DNA of 64,000 bases, from the NCBI RefSeq assembly GCF_029963765.1, contig NZ_JALBYU010000002.1, forward strand, positions 186,001 to 250,000. The letters run 5' to 3'. Below, in pieces: positions 34,562 through 43,024 of the stretch. The notes under the pieces were generated by a model that saw nothing but the letters and a program-made list of their open reading frames with translations, ran no database searches and was not told the DNA's origin. Positions within the stretch are counted from its first letter, which is position 1. Each line of letters opens with the position of its first letter. This DNA comes from Pseudomonas sp. UYIF39 (GTDB lineage Bacteria; Pseudomonadota; Gammaproteobacteria; Pseudomonadales; Pseudomonadaceae). A program made the position numbers and the translations under genes.

Positions 34562-34581
34562 GGGGGGATGCGAAGCCCCCC
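34562..34581. terminator. GC hairpin between convergent genes
   Basis: GGGGGG (34562-34567) pairs with CCCCCC (34576-34581) across a short loop. T-richness on either side is weak (TTCTCTATT on +, TTCTT on -). It lies between the end of the fusion immunity gene and the end of the convergent DUF6124-type gene, so it may serve both. Confidence 0.45.
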
Positions 34582-34601
34582 GTTCTCTATTCGCGAAGTT
34601 G

Positions 34602-34985
34602 CTACACCTTCGCCCGATGCTCCGCCGGATCCGGCGAATCAATATGGTCCAGCGCTCGCTCCACTAACAGATGCACACCGACCGCCATTCTGCTGAGTGC
34701 CAGTGCGACGGAGCGGCGTGAGCCTTCTACGCTGTCGGCCAGGTCGGCGGCGATGGCGCTGATGGACAGCAGGTCTTCCGAGGCGTTGGCCAGGACGGTT
34801 TCGGTGTGGAGGTCGGGAGCGACGATGAAGAGGTCGCCATTGCGACGTTTGGATTTTTTATCCGGAGGTGTGCCGAGGTGAAGATCGAGGGCTCGTTCGG
34901 CGGCTTCGTGGAGCTTTTTTGAATCGAAGGATTCGTAGGGGGATGTGTCTTCGTGTTCGGGGGGATTCGGTGTTGGCTTGATCAT
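34602..34985 (-). CDS. DUF6124 / DUF3077-type small protein
   Basis: 127 residues, cytoplasmic. The N-terminal PTPNPPEHEDTSPYESFDSK and the following KLHEAAERALDLHL helix are typical of a small family widespread in Pseudomonas and annotated DUF6124 (related to DUF3077); memory, not verified. The C-terminal helix SRRSVALALSRMAVGVHLLVERAL completes the pattern. The function is unknown. No clear ribosome site precedes ATG; instead a highly structured leader lies upstream (35041-35234), suggesting RNA-level control. The gene is convergent with the toxin island and may mark its right border. Confidence 0.75.
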   Translation of the reverse strand: MIKPTPNPPEHEDTSPYESFDSKKLHEAAERALDLHLGTPPDKKSKRRNGDLFIVAPDLHTETVLANASEDLLSISAIAADLADSVEGSRRSVALALSRMAVGVHLLVERALDHIDSPDPAEHRAKV

Positions 34986-35040
34986 AGGAGTAATACCGAG
35001 ATTTAGGAGCTAACACCGTTTCGCTTGCTTCGAAGGAGGT

Positions 35041-35234
35041 GGCAGCTGTGCATAGGTGTGCAAGACCGACTCGGTAAACCGGCAGACCCGAAGGCCTCCC
35101 ACACACAGCTGCCATAACGATTCGCGAGCATAAGAAAACACTCGATGAATAGCCATAACCGATTGCATGCCGAGCCGGACTTGCACGTCCGTGTCACCGA
35201 TTTTGCGGCGACCACCAGAGACTATCGGTGATAC
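35041..35234 (-). promoter_or_regulatory. Structured leader upstream of the DUF6124-type gene
   Basis: Two strong stems lie in the 587-base gene-free stretch 34986-35572. GGCAGCTGTG (35041-35050) pairs with CACAGCTGCC (35104-35113) around a ~53-base loop that itself contains small hairpins. GTGTCACCGAT (35191-35201) pairs with ATCGGTGATAC (35224-35234) with one wobble. A further GGAC...GTCC hairpin lies near 35177-35190. Read on the minus strand, these would sit 55-250 bases before the start of the DUF6124-type gene. Either a cis-acting leader or an independent small RNA is possible. The rest of the gap holds a REP-like unit and nothing I can call a gene. Confidence 0.5.
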
Positions 35235-35307
35235 CGAAGACTGCCTAGCTCACGGACAGCCCGGCGTGTTGAAGGAAATGTCCGAGAGGTTTGAGGGGAT
35301 CAAGATC

Positions 35308-35353
35308 AAAAGATCGTCCGAACGCGGCCCGAACCTTCGGCAGCTCCTACAGG
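35308..35353 (+). repeat. REP-like extragenic palindrome unit
   Basis: AAAAGATCG at 35308-35316 followed by CCTTCGGCAGCTCCTACAGG at the other end gives the common Pseudomonas repetitive extragenic sequence head and tail, with an unusual middle part. Related units occur at 54362-54438 in this window. Confidence 0.5.
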
Positions 35354-35572
35354 ATTGTGTTTCTTCAGGTGTAGGGGCGGTGTCGGGAGGTGGCGCGGAG
35401 CGTTAAGGGATGCATTCCTTTGCTGCGCGTGGGAACGATCAGGTTGGCGTGACTTGGTAGTCATTGGCGTCAAAAAGGCCTGCATCTTCTTCTAACGCAA
35501 CCAGACAGTGGCGTTCTCGCTTGAAGCCGCTACACTGCGTCGGCCGTTCATTTTCCTTTTGAGGCTGTGCGC

Positions 35573-35956
35573 ATGAAATTTCGTTTTCTTCTGTGGATGC
35601 TGGGTTTGTTGATGGGTAAGGCCAGTCGGACTAATCCTGCGTTTCAGCAGCAGTTGGGTGACAAGGAATTGGTGTTTCAGCTACAGACCCTGGACGGGAA
35701 AGTGGCGCGGCATTTCTTTGTGAAGGATCAGCGCATCACCAGCAAGTCCGGCGTGTATGCCGAGCCGGCGTTTGCGATTGCCTTTAAAGATGCGGCGTAT
35801 GGCTTTGCCACGATGCAGGCGAAGAACAAGCAGTTGGCGTTTATGACGGGGATTCAGGACAAGTCGATTCAGATCAAGGGGAATCCAGCGCTGGTGATCT
35901 GGTTTCAGGGGTTGACCAAGTATTTGAAGCCTAGGAAGGCTAAGCCCAAGGCTTGA
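35573..35956 (+). CDS. SCP2-like lipid-binding domain protein
   Basis: 127 residues. The short hydrophobic N-terminus (FRFLLWMLGLLMG) may be an uncleaved anchor. The rest shows an SCP2-type pattern: LVFQLQTLDGKVARHFFVKD, then PAFAIAFKDAAYGFATM and IKGNPALVIWFQGLTKYLKP. SCP2 domains bind hydrophobic ligands. In Pseudomonas genomes this gene is often mislabelled 'helicase' (memory). ATG 35573 is preferred over GTG 35567 and has TGAGG upstream. A strong terminator follows. Confidence 0.65.
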   Translation: MKFRFLLWMLGLLMGKASRTNPAFQQQLGDKELVFQLQTLDGKVARHFFVKDQRITSKSGVYAEPAFAIAFKDAAYGFATMQAKNKQLAFMTGIQDKSIQIKGNPALVIWFQGLTKYLKPRKAKPKA

Positions 35957-35995
35957 GTGGGTCAGTTGGACCGAGGTGGATTCTTCGCGAGCAAG

Positions 35996-36036
35996 CCCGC
36001 TCCCACATTTGACCGAGTGTGGGAGCGGGTTTTTTT
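35996..36036. terminator. Strong bidirectional Rho-independent terminator (REP-derived)
   Basis: CCCGCTCCCACA (35996-36007) pairs perfectly with TGTGGGAGCGGG (36018-36029), followed by seven T (36030-36036). The preceding GCGAGCAAG matches the common Pseudomonas GCGAGCAAGCCCGCTCCCACA repeat. It serves the SCP2-like gene; the T-run overlaps the stop of the convergent HDOD gene. Confidence 0.88.
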
Positions 36037-37435
36037 ATGCCTGGGTGAATTGCGAAGCCAGTTCGCGCAGCAGCACTTCAGCCTCAAGCACTTTGCTGAC
36101 CACATCGTTGGCCTTGTCACGCGTAAGGCCTACGCGTTCGAGCAGGGCGTCGGGAATGTCTTCATCCGGCCCGGACCCAATCCCACGACTGCGCAGCAAG
36201 CGCACAGCCAGGCACACGAGGTTTGGGTACTCGGCGTAATCGCCGTCGTAGCCCGGATCGTGCTGGAAGCGCAGCGCGGTGGCCAGTTCTTCGGGCATGT
36301 CCCAGTAGCGCATCAGCCACGAGCCGATCTGTTCACGGCTGATGCCCAGCAAGTGTTGCTCGACGTAGCTGTGGCACAAGTGCGGGTTGACCTCCAGGTG
36401 GCGGCAGATCAGCGAGAAGTGCGGCGGAAACACGTGCGCCAGCAGCAAGTAGCCGAAGTTGTGCAGCAGGCCGGCGAGGTAGGTCAGGCCGGCCTCCGGG
36501 CGCTGGGCGCGCGGCATGGCGCGGGTCAGGCCTTCGATGACGGCGGCGGTGTAGATCGATTGCTGCCAGTAGGGCGTGGTGTGTTGCGGATGGTCTTTTG
36601 GCAGGCTCAGGGTTTTGCCCAGGGCCAGGCCCAGCGCCAGGTTGATCACCAGGTCGAAGCCCAGCACTCGCACGATGGCGTCTTCCACTGAACGAATCTT
36701 GCCCGGTGACGCGTAGTACGGCGATGCTGCCCAACTGACAACCTGCGCGGCGAGGGCCGGGTCGGTTTCGACGACGCCGGTGATGTCGTCGATGGTGGCG
36801 TTGGGATCAACACGCAGTTTGATGATTTTCTGCGCGGTCTCGGCCAGCGGCGGAATTTCGATGGTGGCTTCCAGACGCTGCTGGATGCGCCGCGCGGTGA
36901 ACGCTTGAACGGCCTGGGTGATTTCCTCGCGGTCATCGTCCGGGCGGTCGAGGTTCGGCCGAATGCTGGTCAGGGCTTCGCCGAAGTTGGCGGCGCTGGC
37001 CTTGGTCAGCATGGTCTTGAAGTCTTCGCTGGTGATTTCCAGCAACACGCCCGGCTCGCCCGAGTTGATCAGCACCTTCGGCTCGCGCAGCAGGCTTTCT
37101 TCATACAGGCACGGTGAGCTGGTGAGCGCCGGCATGCCGGGCAGCAGGCTCAAGTTGTGTTTGCCGAGCATTTTTACCAGGCGTTCGGTCGACACGGCGG
37201 TGAGGCGGCGGCCCGTCAGCTCGGCGAGGCTATTGAGGTCCAGCAATTGGTTCTGCGGGAACAGCACCATGAGCGTGCCCACGGCGTCATCGAGCAGAAC
37301 AGCCTGCACTTTGCGTGCGGCGTTCAGGCCGTGATGGTCGAGGACTTCTTCGTAGGCAATACCCAGTTTGCCCAGCATCAGCCGAATAACCGACGGAGCG
37401 TGCGGGGTGGCGGGTGCGAGGGCAACTTCGGTCAT
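36035..37435 (-). CDS. YbaK-like / HDOD domain signalling protein
   Basis: 466 residues, cytoplasmic. Residues ~15-150 look like a YbaK/prolyl-tRNA-deacylase-type domain (AYEEVLDHHGLNAARKVQAVLL; LTGRRLTAVSTERLVKML). Residues ~195-400 are an HDOD domain (IPPLAETAQKIIKLRVDPNA; LAAQVVSWAASPYYASPGKI; YLAGLLHNFGYLLLAHVFP). HDOD proteins act in signalling and lack HD phosphohydrolase activity. Proteins of this layout are common in Pseudomonas, but the role is unknown. It lies 78 bases downstream of recG on the same strand. Confidence 0.8.
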   Translation of the reverse strand: MTEVALAPATPHAPSVIRLMLGKLGIAYEEVLDHHGLNAARKVQAVLLDDAVGTLMVLFPQNQLLDLNSLAELTGRRLTAVSTERLVKMLGKHNLSLLPGMPALTSSPCLYEESLLREPKVLINSGEPGVLLEITSEDFKTMLTKASAANFGEALTSIRPNLDRPDDDREEITQAVQAFTARRIQQRLEATIEIPPLAETAQKIIKLRVDPNATIDDITGVVETDPALAAQVVSWAASPYYASPGKIRSVEDAIVRVLGFDLVINLALGLALGKTLSLPKDHPQHTTPYWQQSIYTAAVIEGLTRAMPRAQRPEAGLTYLAGLLHNFGYLLLAHVFPPHFSLICRHLEVNPHLCHSYVEQHLLGISREQIGSWLMRYWDMPEELATALRFQHDPGYDGDYAEYPNLVCLAVRLLRSRGIGSGPDEDIPDALLERVGLTRDKANDVVSKVLEAEVLLRELASQFTQA

Positions 37436-37513
37436 GGTATGTATCCGTTTTAAAACAATGGCAGGAGTATAACCAGCTTGCTCAGAACGGTGGTTCAGAA
37501 ACTGCGACGGTGC

Positions 37514-39589
37514 TCACACTTGGCCGTATTGCTGCCCATGGCGCAGCCAGCGGTCCAGCAGCGGGCTGACGTGATCCGGCCAGCGCTCCAGCAAAGCCTG
37601 GGCGGCGTCGCGTACGGCGGGTAGTAAATCGGCGTCGCGCATCAGGTCGGCGACCTTGAATTGCAGGAGGCCGGTCTGGCGCGTGCCGAGCATTTCGCCG
37701 GGGCCGCGCAGTTCGAGGTCTTTTTCGGCGATGACAAAACCGTCGTTGGTTTCACGCATGATGCCCAGGCGCTGACGGCCGATCTGCGACAGGGGCGGAT
37801 GGTAGAGCAGCACGCAATGGCTGGCGGCGCTGCCTCGACCGACACGGCCGCGTAATTGGTGCAGCTGCGCGAGGCCGAGGCGTTCGGGGTTTTCGATGAT
37901 CATCAGGCTGGCGTTCGGCACGTCGACGCCGACTTCAATCACCGTGGTGGCGACCAGCAGTTGCAGGTTACCGGCCTTGAATTCAGCCATGACCGCGGCT
38001 TTCTCGACGGGCTTCATGCGGCCGTGGATCAGCCCGACCTTCAATTCGCCGAGGGCGGCGGTGAGATCTTCGTAGGTGGTTTCGGCGGCCTGGCAGGTCA
38101 GCTCTTCCGACTCTTCGATCAGCGTGCACACCCAATAGGCCTGACGCCCTTCGGCACAGGCGCCGCGCACCCGCTCGATGACTTCGACGCGCCGGGTGTC
38201 GGTGATCAGCACGGTGTTCACCGGGGTCCGGCCAGGCGGTAGTTCGTCGAGGATCGAGGTGTCGAGGTCGGCGTAGGCGCTCATGGCCAGCGTCCGGGGA
38301 ATCGGTGTGGCTGTCATGATCAGCTGGTGCGGACACATCCGCCCGCCGACACCTTTCTGCCGCAACGCCAGCCGTTGCTGCACGCCGAAGCGGTGCTGTT
38401 CGTCGATGATCGCCAGTGCGAGGTTTTTGAACTGCACTTCGTCCTGGAACAGCGCGTGGGTGCCGACCACCATCGGTGCGCCGTTGGCAATCTGCTCCAG
38501 TGCGGCCACGCGGTTCTTGCCTTTGAGCTTGCCGGCCAGCCATGCGACTTCAATGCCCAGCGGTTCGAGCCAGCGTTTGAAGGTAATGAAGTGCTGCTCG
38601 GCGAGGATTTCGGTGGGCGCCATCAGTGCGACTTGATAACCGGCCTCCAGCGCTTGCAGTGCGGCGAGGGCAGCGACCACGGTTTTACCGGCACCGACGT
38701 CGCCCTGAATCAGCCGCAACATGGGCTCGTGCTGACTGAGGTCGTAGGCGATTTCGTTGCCGACCCGTTGCTGAGCGCCGGTCGGAGTGAAACCGAGGTT
38801 GGCCAGATACTGGGCCGGCAACCGGGTGGCTTTCGGCATCGCTGGCGCGCGCAGGGAACGCATGCTCTCGCGCAGGCGCTGCTGGGACAGTTGATGCGTC
38901 AGCAGTTCTTCGAAGGCCAGACGGTGCTGCGCCCAGTGATGACCGAGGGCTAGTTCATCAACATCGGCGTCGGCTGGCGGGTGATGCAGGTAGCGGATCG
39001 CATCGGCCAGCGGCGCCAGTTGATAGTCCCGCGCCAGTTCGGTCGGCAGCCAGTCGGGCAGGCTGGTGGGCCCGAGCATCGTCAGGGTCTGCATGCAAAG
39101 CTGGCGCAAGCGCTGTTGGGTCAGGCCTTCAGTGAGCGGGTAAACCGGGGTCAGGGTTTCGTCCACCGGCGGCGGTTCGTCGCCGGTGATGGCGCGGTAT
39201 TCCGGGTGATAGATCTCCAGCCCCGACGCACCGGGCCGTGCTTCGCCATAGCAGCGAATGCGGGTGCCGCGTTTGAGGCCTTCTTTCTGGGCGTTGCTGA
39301 AATGGTAGAAACGCAGACTGAGCCCGCCGGTGCCGTCCTGCAGGCGCACCACCAGGCTTCGGCGGCGGCCCATGACCACATCGGCGCCGCTGACGGTGCC
39401 TTCGATCACAGCGTCTTGCCCGGGTCGCAAATGGCCGATCGGGACCACACGAGTGCGGTCCTGATAGCGCAGCGGCAGGTGAAACAGCACGTCCTGGAGA
39501 TTCTCCAGGCCGACCTTGGCCAATTTCTCGGCCATGGCCTCGCCGACACCCTTGAGTGCCGTCACCGACACTTGCGACAACTCGGTCAT
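37514..39589 (-). CDS. recG: ATP-dependent DNA helicase RecG
   Basis: RecG, 691 residues, a branch-migrating helicase that remodels stalled replication forks and Holliday junctions. The wedge/OB domain is at ~1-200 (LFHLPLRYQDRTRVVPIG). Walker A is GDVGAGKTVVA, the DExH box appears as DEQHRFG, and conserved helicase motifs (TATPIPRTLAMS; HGRMKPVEK; ATTVIEVGVDVPNASLM; LRGRVGRG) follow in order. The length is normal for the family. oxyR lies only 9 bases upstream on the same strand, the usual oxyR-recG operon of Pseudomonas. Confidence 0.97.
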   Translation of the reverse strand: MTELSQVSVTALKGVGEAMAEKLAKVGLENLQDVLFHLPLRYQDRTRVVPIGHLRPGQDAVIEGTVSGADVVMGRRRSLVVRLQDGTGGLSLRFYHFSNAQKEGLKRGTRIRCYGEARPGASGLEIYHPEYRAITGDEPPPVDETLTPVYPLTEGLTQQRLRQLCMQTLTMLGPTSLPDWLPTELARDYQLAPLADAIRYLHHPPADADVDELALGHHWAQHRLAFEELLTHQLSQQRLRESMRSLRAPAMPKATRLPAQYLANLGFTPTGAQQRVGNEIAYDLSQHEPMLRLIQGDVGAGKTVVAALAALQALEAGYQVALMAPTEILAEQHFITFKRWLEPLGIEVAWLAGKLKGKNRVAALEQIANGAPMVVGTHALFQDEVQFKNLALAIIDEQHRFGVQQRLALRQKGVGGRMCPHQLIMTATPIPRTLAMSAYADLDTSILDELPPGRTPVNTVLITDTRRVEVIERVRGACAEGRQAYWVCTLIEESEELTCQAAETTYEDLTAALGELKVGLIHGRMKPVEKAAVMAEFKAGNLQLLVATTVIEVGVDVPNASLMIIENPERLGLAQLHQLRGRVGRGSAASHCVLLYHPPLSQIGRQRLGIMRETNDGFVIAEKDLELRGPGEMLGTRQTGLLQFKVADLMRDADLLPAVRDAAQALLERWPDHVSPLLDRWLRHGQQYGQV

Positions 39590-39598
39590 GGCCGCGAC

Positions 39599-40528
39599 TT
39601 AGGCCGCAACCACCGGTGCTTGCGGTTTGGCCACCGAGCACAGGCGAATGGAGTCAGCGAGGATTTCAATTGCCTTCGGCCGCGGGAAGCTCGCACGCCA
39701 GGCGATGGCCACGGTGCGGAACGGCACCGGAGGCGTCAGTGGACGCACTTCGAGCACGCCGGGAGCGTAGTGATGGCTGTCGACCGCCGACAGCGGCAGG
39801 ATCGAGATGCCAAGGCCGGACGCAACCATGTGGCGGATGGTTTCCAGGGAGCTGGATTCCACCGTGGTGTGCTTGGCACCGTCGTTGCCTTTGGCCAGGG
39901 TCGGGCAGGCTTCCAGCACTTGATCGCGGAAACAATGGCCTTCGCCGAGCAGCAGCAGGCTCTTGTCGTTGAGCAGGGCGGCGTCGATGGATTCTTTTTG
40001 GGTCCACGGGTGCTGGGCCGGCATCAGGACGTAGAACGGTTCGTCGTAGAGCTGGAGGGTCAGCACGTCGGCTTCGTTGAACGGCAGGGCGATGATGATC
40101 GCGTCGAGCTCGCCGTTGCGCAGTTTGTCGCGCAGCACGTGGGTGAAGTTTTCTTCGATGTACAACGGCATCTGCGGGGCGACCCGGTGCAGTTGTGGAA
40201 TCAGGTGCGGAAACAGGTACGGGCCGACGGTGTAGATGGCGCCGACTTTCAGCGGCGCGGTCAGCTGGTTCTTGCCGGCCTGGGCCAGTTCGCGAATGCC
40301 TTGGGCCTGTTCCAGCACTTTCTGCGCCTGGGCGACAATGCCTTCACCGACCGGGGTCAGGCGCACGGCACTCTTGCTGCGCTCGAAAATCAGCACACCG
40401 AGTTCGTCTTCAAGCTTTTTCACGCCCACCGACAGGGTCGGCTGGCTGACATGGCAACGCTCGGCCGCGTGGCCGAAGTGCTGCTCTTGGGCGAGGGTAA
40501 CGATGTAGCGTAATTCTGTAAGAGTCAT
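39599..40528 (-). CDS. oxyR: Hydrogen-peroxide sensor LysR regulator OxyR
   Basis: OxyR, 309 residues. The N-terminal winged HTH is LRYIVTLAQEQHFGHAAERC with VSQPTLSVGVKKLEDELG. The redox pair is in place: Cys199 (GEGHCF) and Cys208 (EACP), at the same numbers as in E. coli OxyR. It activates peroxide-defence genes (katA/katB, ahpC and others) in pseudomonads. It lies immediately upstream of recG. The region in front (40529-40688) also holds the terminator of the tonB operon. Confidence 0.96.
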   Translation of the reverse strand: MTLTELRYIVTLAQEQHFGHAAERCHVSQPTLSVGVKKLEDELGVLIFERSKSAVRLTPVGEGIVAQAQKVLEQAQGIRELAQAGKNQLTAPLKVGAIYTVGPYLFPHLIPQLHRVAPQMPLYIEENFTHVLRDKLRNGELDAIIIALPFNEADVLTLQLYDEPFYVLMPAQHPWTQKESIDAALLNDKSLLLLGEGHCFRDQVLEACPTLAKGNDGAKHTTVESSSLETIRHMVASGLGISILPLSAVDSHHYAPGVLEVRPLTPPVPFRTVAIAWRASFPRPKAIEILADSIRLCSVAKPQAPVVAA

Positions 40529-40646
40529 AGCAAGCGTCCATGAAGTTGCGAGCCAAGCATACCGGCTGCAATCGATAGACGCACGTTATCAGACTGAGTG
40601 CGTTGAGTGACACAGGGCAAAGCAGGTTTGCCGCTGGCGGATATGC

Positions 40647-40669
40647 AAAAGGCACCTTTTGGTGCCTTT
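40647..40669 (-). terminator. Terminator of the exbB-exbD-tonB operon
   Basis: GGCACC (40651-40656) and GGTGCC (40661-40666) form a hairpin flanked by an A-run on the left and T on the right (AAAAGGCACC TTTT GGTGCCTTT). On the minus strand it ends in TTTT 20 bases after the tonB stop. Confidence 0.75.
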
Positions 40670-40688
40670 GGCCGTGTTGCGACGGGTG

Positions 40689-41438
40689 TCAGCGCCGGCG
40701 TTTTTCCAGCGAGTAAACAAACGGTGCAACGATTTCGATGGCGCCATTGGTCAACATGTCAGCCGGTGGCTTGGGTAGCGGTTGGGCGCGGCGGATCATT
40801 TCCAGGGTGGCTCGGTCCAGATCGATGTTACCGGAAGCGGTCACCAGTTCGAACGACAACACGTTACCTTCGGCATCTACCACGAAGCGCAGACGGTTCA
40901 TGCCTTCCTTGTTCCGCGCCTGCGCACTGGCCGGGTACTTCTTGTACTTGGCCAAGTGAGCGAGCAGGGTGCCTTGCCAGCTGGCCTTGGCCGCTTGCTG
41001 CGCCGGTGATGGGCCCGGTGCCGGCTGAGCGGATTTCTCCGTTGGCGCCTGAGTCGGTTGCGCGTCGCTCGGTTTTTCCTCGGACGGCTTCTCTTTAGGC
41101 GGTTCCGGCTTTTTCTCCACAGGCTTGGGCGGTTGAGGCTTTGGCTTGGGTTTGACCTGTTTCGGCACGGCGATCTCGGCCTTTGGCGCTTCAGCCAGCT
41201 TCGGTATCGGCAGTTCTTCCACCGGAGCGGGTGGCTGTGGCGGCGTTATGACCTTCGGCGGTGCCGGCGGTGGCGGGGCCGGAACCGGCGCCAACTCGAC
41301 CATCATCGCCTGTGGCGGCAGCTCGATCGGTGGGCGCGACGTCCAGTTCAGCGCCAGCGCAATGGCCAGCGCATGGACGCCCAGCACCACGGCCAGGCTC
41401 CCGCTATAACGCGTCAGCTTTTGGCGCGTCGTGATCAT
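40689..41438 (-). CDS. tonB: TonB energy-transducing protein
   Basis: TonB, 249 residues. One N-terminal transmembrane anchor (about 12-31, SLAVVLGVHALAIALALNW) precedes a long Pro/Lys-rich periplasmic spacer (~40-150, repeats such as PKPKPQPPKPVEKKPEPP). The C-terminal TonB domain has YPASAQARNKEGMNRLRFVV and a GNVLSFELVTASGN strand. It transmits proton-motive force to outer-membrane siderophore and vitamin B12 receptors. It overlaps exbD by 4 bases in an exbB-exbD-tonB operon. Confidence 0.95.
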   Translation of the reverse strand: MITTRQKLTRYSGSLAVVLGVHALAIALALNWTSRPPIELPPQAMMVELAPVPAPPPPAPPKVITPPQPPAPVEELPIPKLAEAPKAEIAVPKQVKPKPKPQPPKPVEKKPEPPKEKPSEEKPSDAQPTQAPTEKSAQPAPGPSPAQQAAKASWQGTLLAHLAKYKKYPASAQARNKEGMNRLRFVVDAEGNVLSFELVTASGNIDLDRATLEMIRRAQPLPKPPADMLTNGAIEIVAPFVYSLEKRRR

Positions 41439-41863
41439 TTCTTGACTGCCGTCTCGAGTCCGACCAGACCCACCTTCAGGTAACCGGCAGAGCGCAGGTT
41501 GTCCATCACGCTCATCAGGTCGCCGTAATCCACGCCTTTATCGGCCTGGAAGAAGATCGTCGTGTCCTTCTTGCCTTTGGTCTTGGCGTCGAGGGTAGCG
41601 CCGAGTGCTTCGGCCTTCACTTCGTCTTCGCCGAGGAACAGGCGTTGGTCAGCCTTGACGCTGAGGAACACCGGTTTCTCTGGCCGTGGCGCCGGTTTGG
41701 CGCTGGAGGCCGGCAGGTCGACCTTGATGTCCACGGTGGCGAGCGGGGCCGCCACCATGAAGATGATCAACAGCACCAGCATCACGTCGATGAACGGTGT
41801 GACGTTGATTTCGTGGTTCTCGGCCAGATCGTCATCTGCGCCTTCTTTCAAATGCAAGCCCAT
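41435..41863 (-). CDS. exbD: Biopolymer transport protein ExbD
   Basis: ExbD, 142 residues. It has one transmembrane helix (about 20-43) with the conserved proton-pathway Asp in NVTPFIDVMLVLLIIFM, and a small periplasmic domain. It works with ExbB as the motor for TonB. It lies 6 bases after exbB and overlaps tonB by 4 bases. Confidence 0.95.
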   Translation of the reverse strand: MGLHLKEGADDDLAENHEINVTPFIDVMLVLLIIFMVAAPLATVDIKVDLPASSAKPAPRPEKPVFLSVKADQRLFLGEDEVKAEALGATLDAKTKGKKDTTIFFQADKGVDYGDLMSVMDNLRSAGYLKVGLVGLETAVKK

Positions 41864-41869
41864 GGCTGA

Positions 41870-42835
41870 TTACCCTACTTTGACCATGTGGGGTTGCGCG
41901 GATCGCTCGGTGGTCGGCAGGTGATCGAGGTCGCGGCTGACCAGCAGCAGGACTTCAGCCGAGGCATCGGATACTTGCGCCTTGTAACCGGCAATGGAGC
42001 GGGCAAAGACGTTGTAGATCACTACGGCTGGAATCGCTGCAACCAGGCCCAACGCGGTGGCCAGCAGGGCTTCGGCGATGCCGGGAGCCACGACGGCGAG
42101 GTTGGTGGTCTGGGTTTTGGCGATACCGATGAAGCTGTTCATGATGCCCCACACGGTGCCGAACAGGCCGACGAACGGCGCGGTGGAACCGATGGTGGCG
42201 AGCACGCCGGTGCCGCTGCTCATGTTGCGACCGCAGGCTGCAACCAGACGCTCAAGGCGGAAGGCGACGCGTTCCTTGATGCCTTCTTTCTCGCGGCTGT
42301 TGACCGACAAACGCATCTCTTCCAGGGCGTCATGCACCAGCAAATTGGCGAGGGTGCCTTGCTTGGTGGCTGTCACACTGGCTTCTTTAAGGGTGGTGGC
42401 TTTTTTCAGGTGGACGATTTCGGTGCGCAGACGACGCTTGGCGCCCATCAGCTCGAAGCCTTTGGCGATCCAGATGGTCCAGGTGATGATCGAAGCGATG
42501 GCCAGACCAATCATCACGATTTTCACGATGATGTCGGCGTTCTGGTACATGCCCCACGGCGACAGGTCGTGGGCCATGCCCAGGGTGTTGTCGGCTTCGA
42601 GGACTTGCGGAACGTCTTCGGCGGTGGTGTCTACGGCTTGGGCCGGGTCGGTCGCAGCTGGGGTAACATGATCGGCTGGAGCTGGAGCAGCAGTGGCGGC
42701 AGCCGGAGCGGCTGGCGCTTGGGCGTCAGCGAAAGCGGCGGTCGGCGCCAGCATCAGGCTGAGCAGCAAGGCGGCCACTGCGCTCCAGGCGCGAGGTCGT
42801 TTGGTAGGCGAAGCGGGGAATTGATTGGGTGTCAT
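41870..42835 (-). CDS. exbB: Biopolymer transport protein ExbB
   Basis: ExbB, 321 residues from ATG 42835. The open frame reaches 42937, but the extra 34 residues are atypical. The N-terminus is a cleavable-looking signal (SAVAALLLSLMLAPTAAFA) followed by an Ala/Pro-rich stretch, as in the long pseudomonad ExbB form. Then come three transmembrane segments (IVKIVMIGLAIASIITWTIW; TAPFVGLFGTVWGIMNSFIG; LATALGLVAAIPAVVIYNVF). It is the MotA-like stator of the TonB system and the first gene of the operon. I found no convincing Fur box upstream. Confidence 0.95.
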   Translation of the reverse strand: MTPNQFPASPTKRPRAWSAVAALLLSLMLAPTAAFADAQAPAAPAAATAAPAPADHVTPAATDPAQAVDTTAEDVPQVLEADNTLGMAHDLSPWGMYQNADIIVKIVMIGLAIASIITWTIWIAKGFELMGAKRRLRTEIVHLKKATTLKEASVTATKQGTLANLLVHDALEEMRLSVNSREKEGIKERVAFRLERLVAACGRNMSSGTGVLATIGSTAPFVGLFGTVWGIMNSFIGIAKTQTTNLAVVAPGIAEALLATALGLVAAIPAVVIYNVFARSIAGYKAQVSDASAEVLLLVSRDLDHLPTTERSAQPHMVKVG

Positions 42836-43024
42836 GCTGGCCGGACCTGAGAAAGAAAAACGGTAAATGCTCTTCCAGGCCTCGTAAGGCCGAGAACAAA
42901 AGTGGCGGGCATTATTGCAATTAATTCTTGTTAACAAAAGTAATAGCGTCTCTTTTTTTCCTCCATTGCTAGCTGCTCATCCATTACGGGGGCTAGTCTG
43001 TACCTTTCCTGAGGGAGTTTTCTG

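Noticed and set aside
35167..35406. 79-residue open frame in the gap before the SCP2-like gene
   Set aside because: It runs through the stem-forming leader and a REP unit, with no ribosome site or family.
34986..35572. Integration site or insertion-sequence remnant at the right edge of the toxin island
   Set aside because: No transposase remnant, tRNA end or flanking direct repeat was found; the inverted repeats are better explained as RNA structure and REP units.
42836..43024. Possible Fur box between exbB and the divergent gene
   Set aside because: The best alignment to the 19-base consensus gave only about 9 matches, so it is not supportable.
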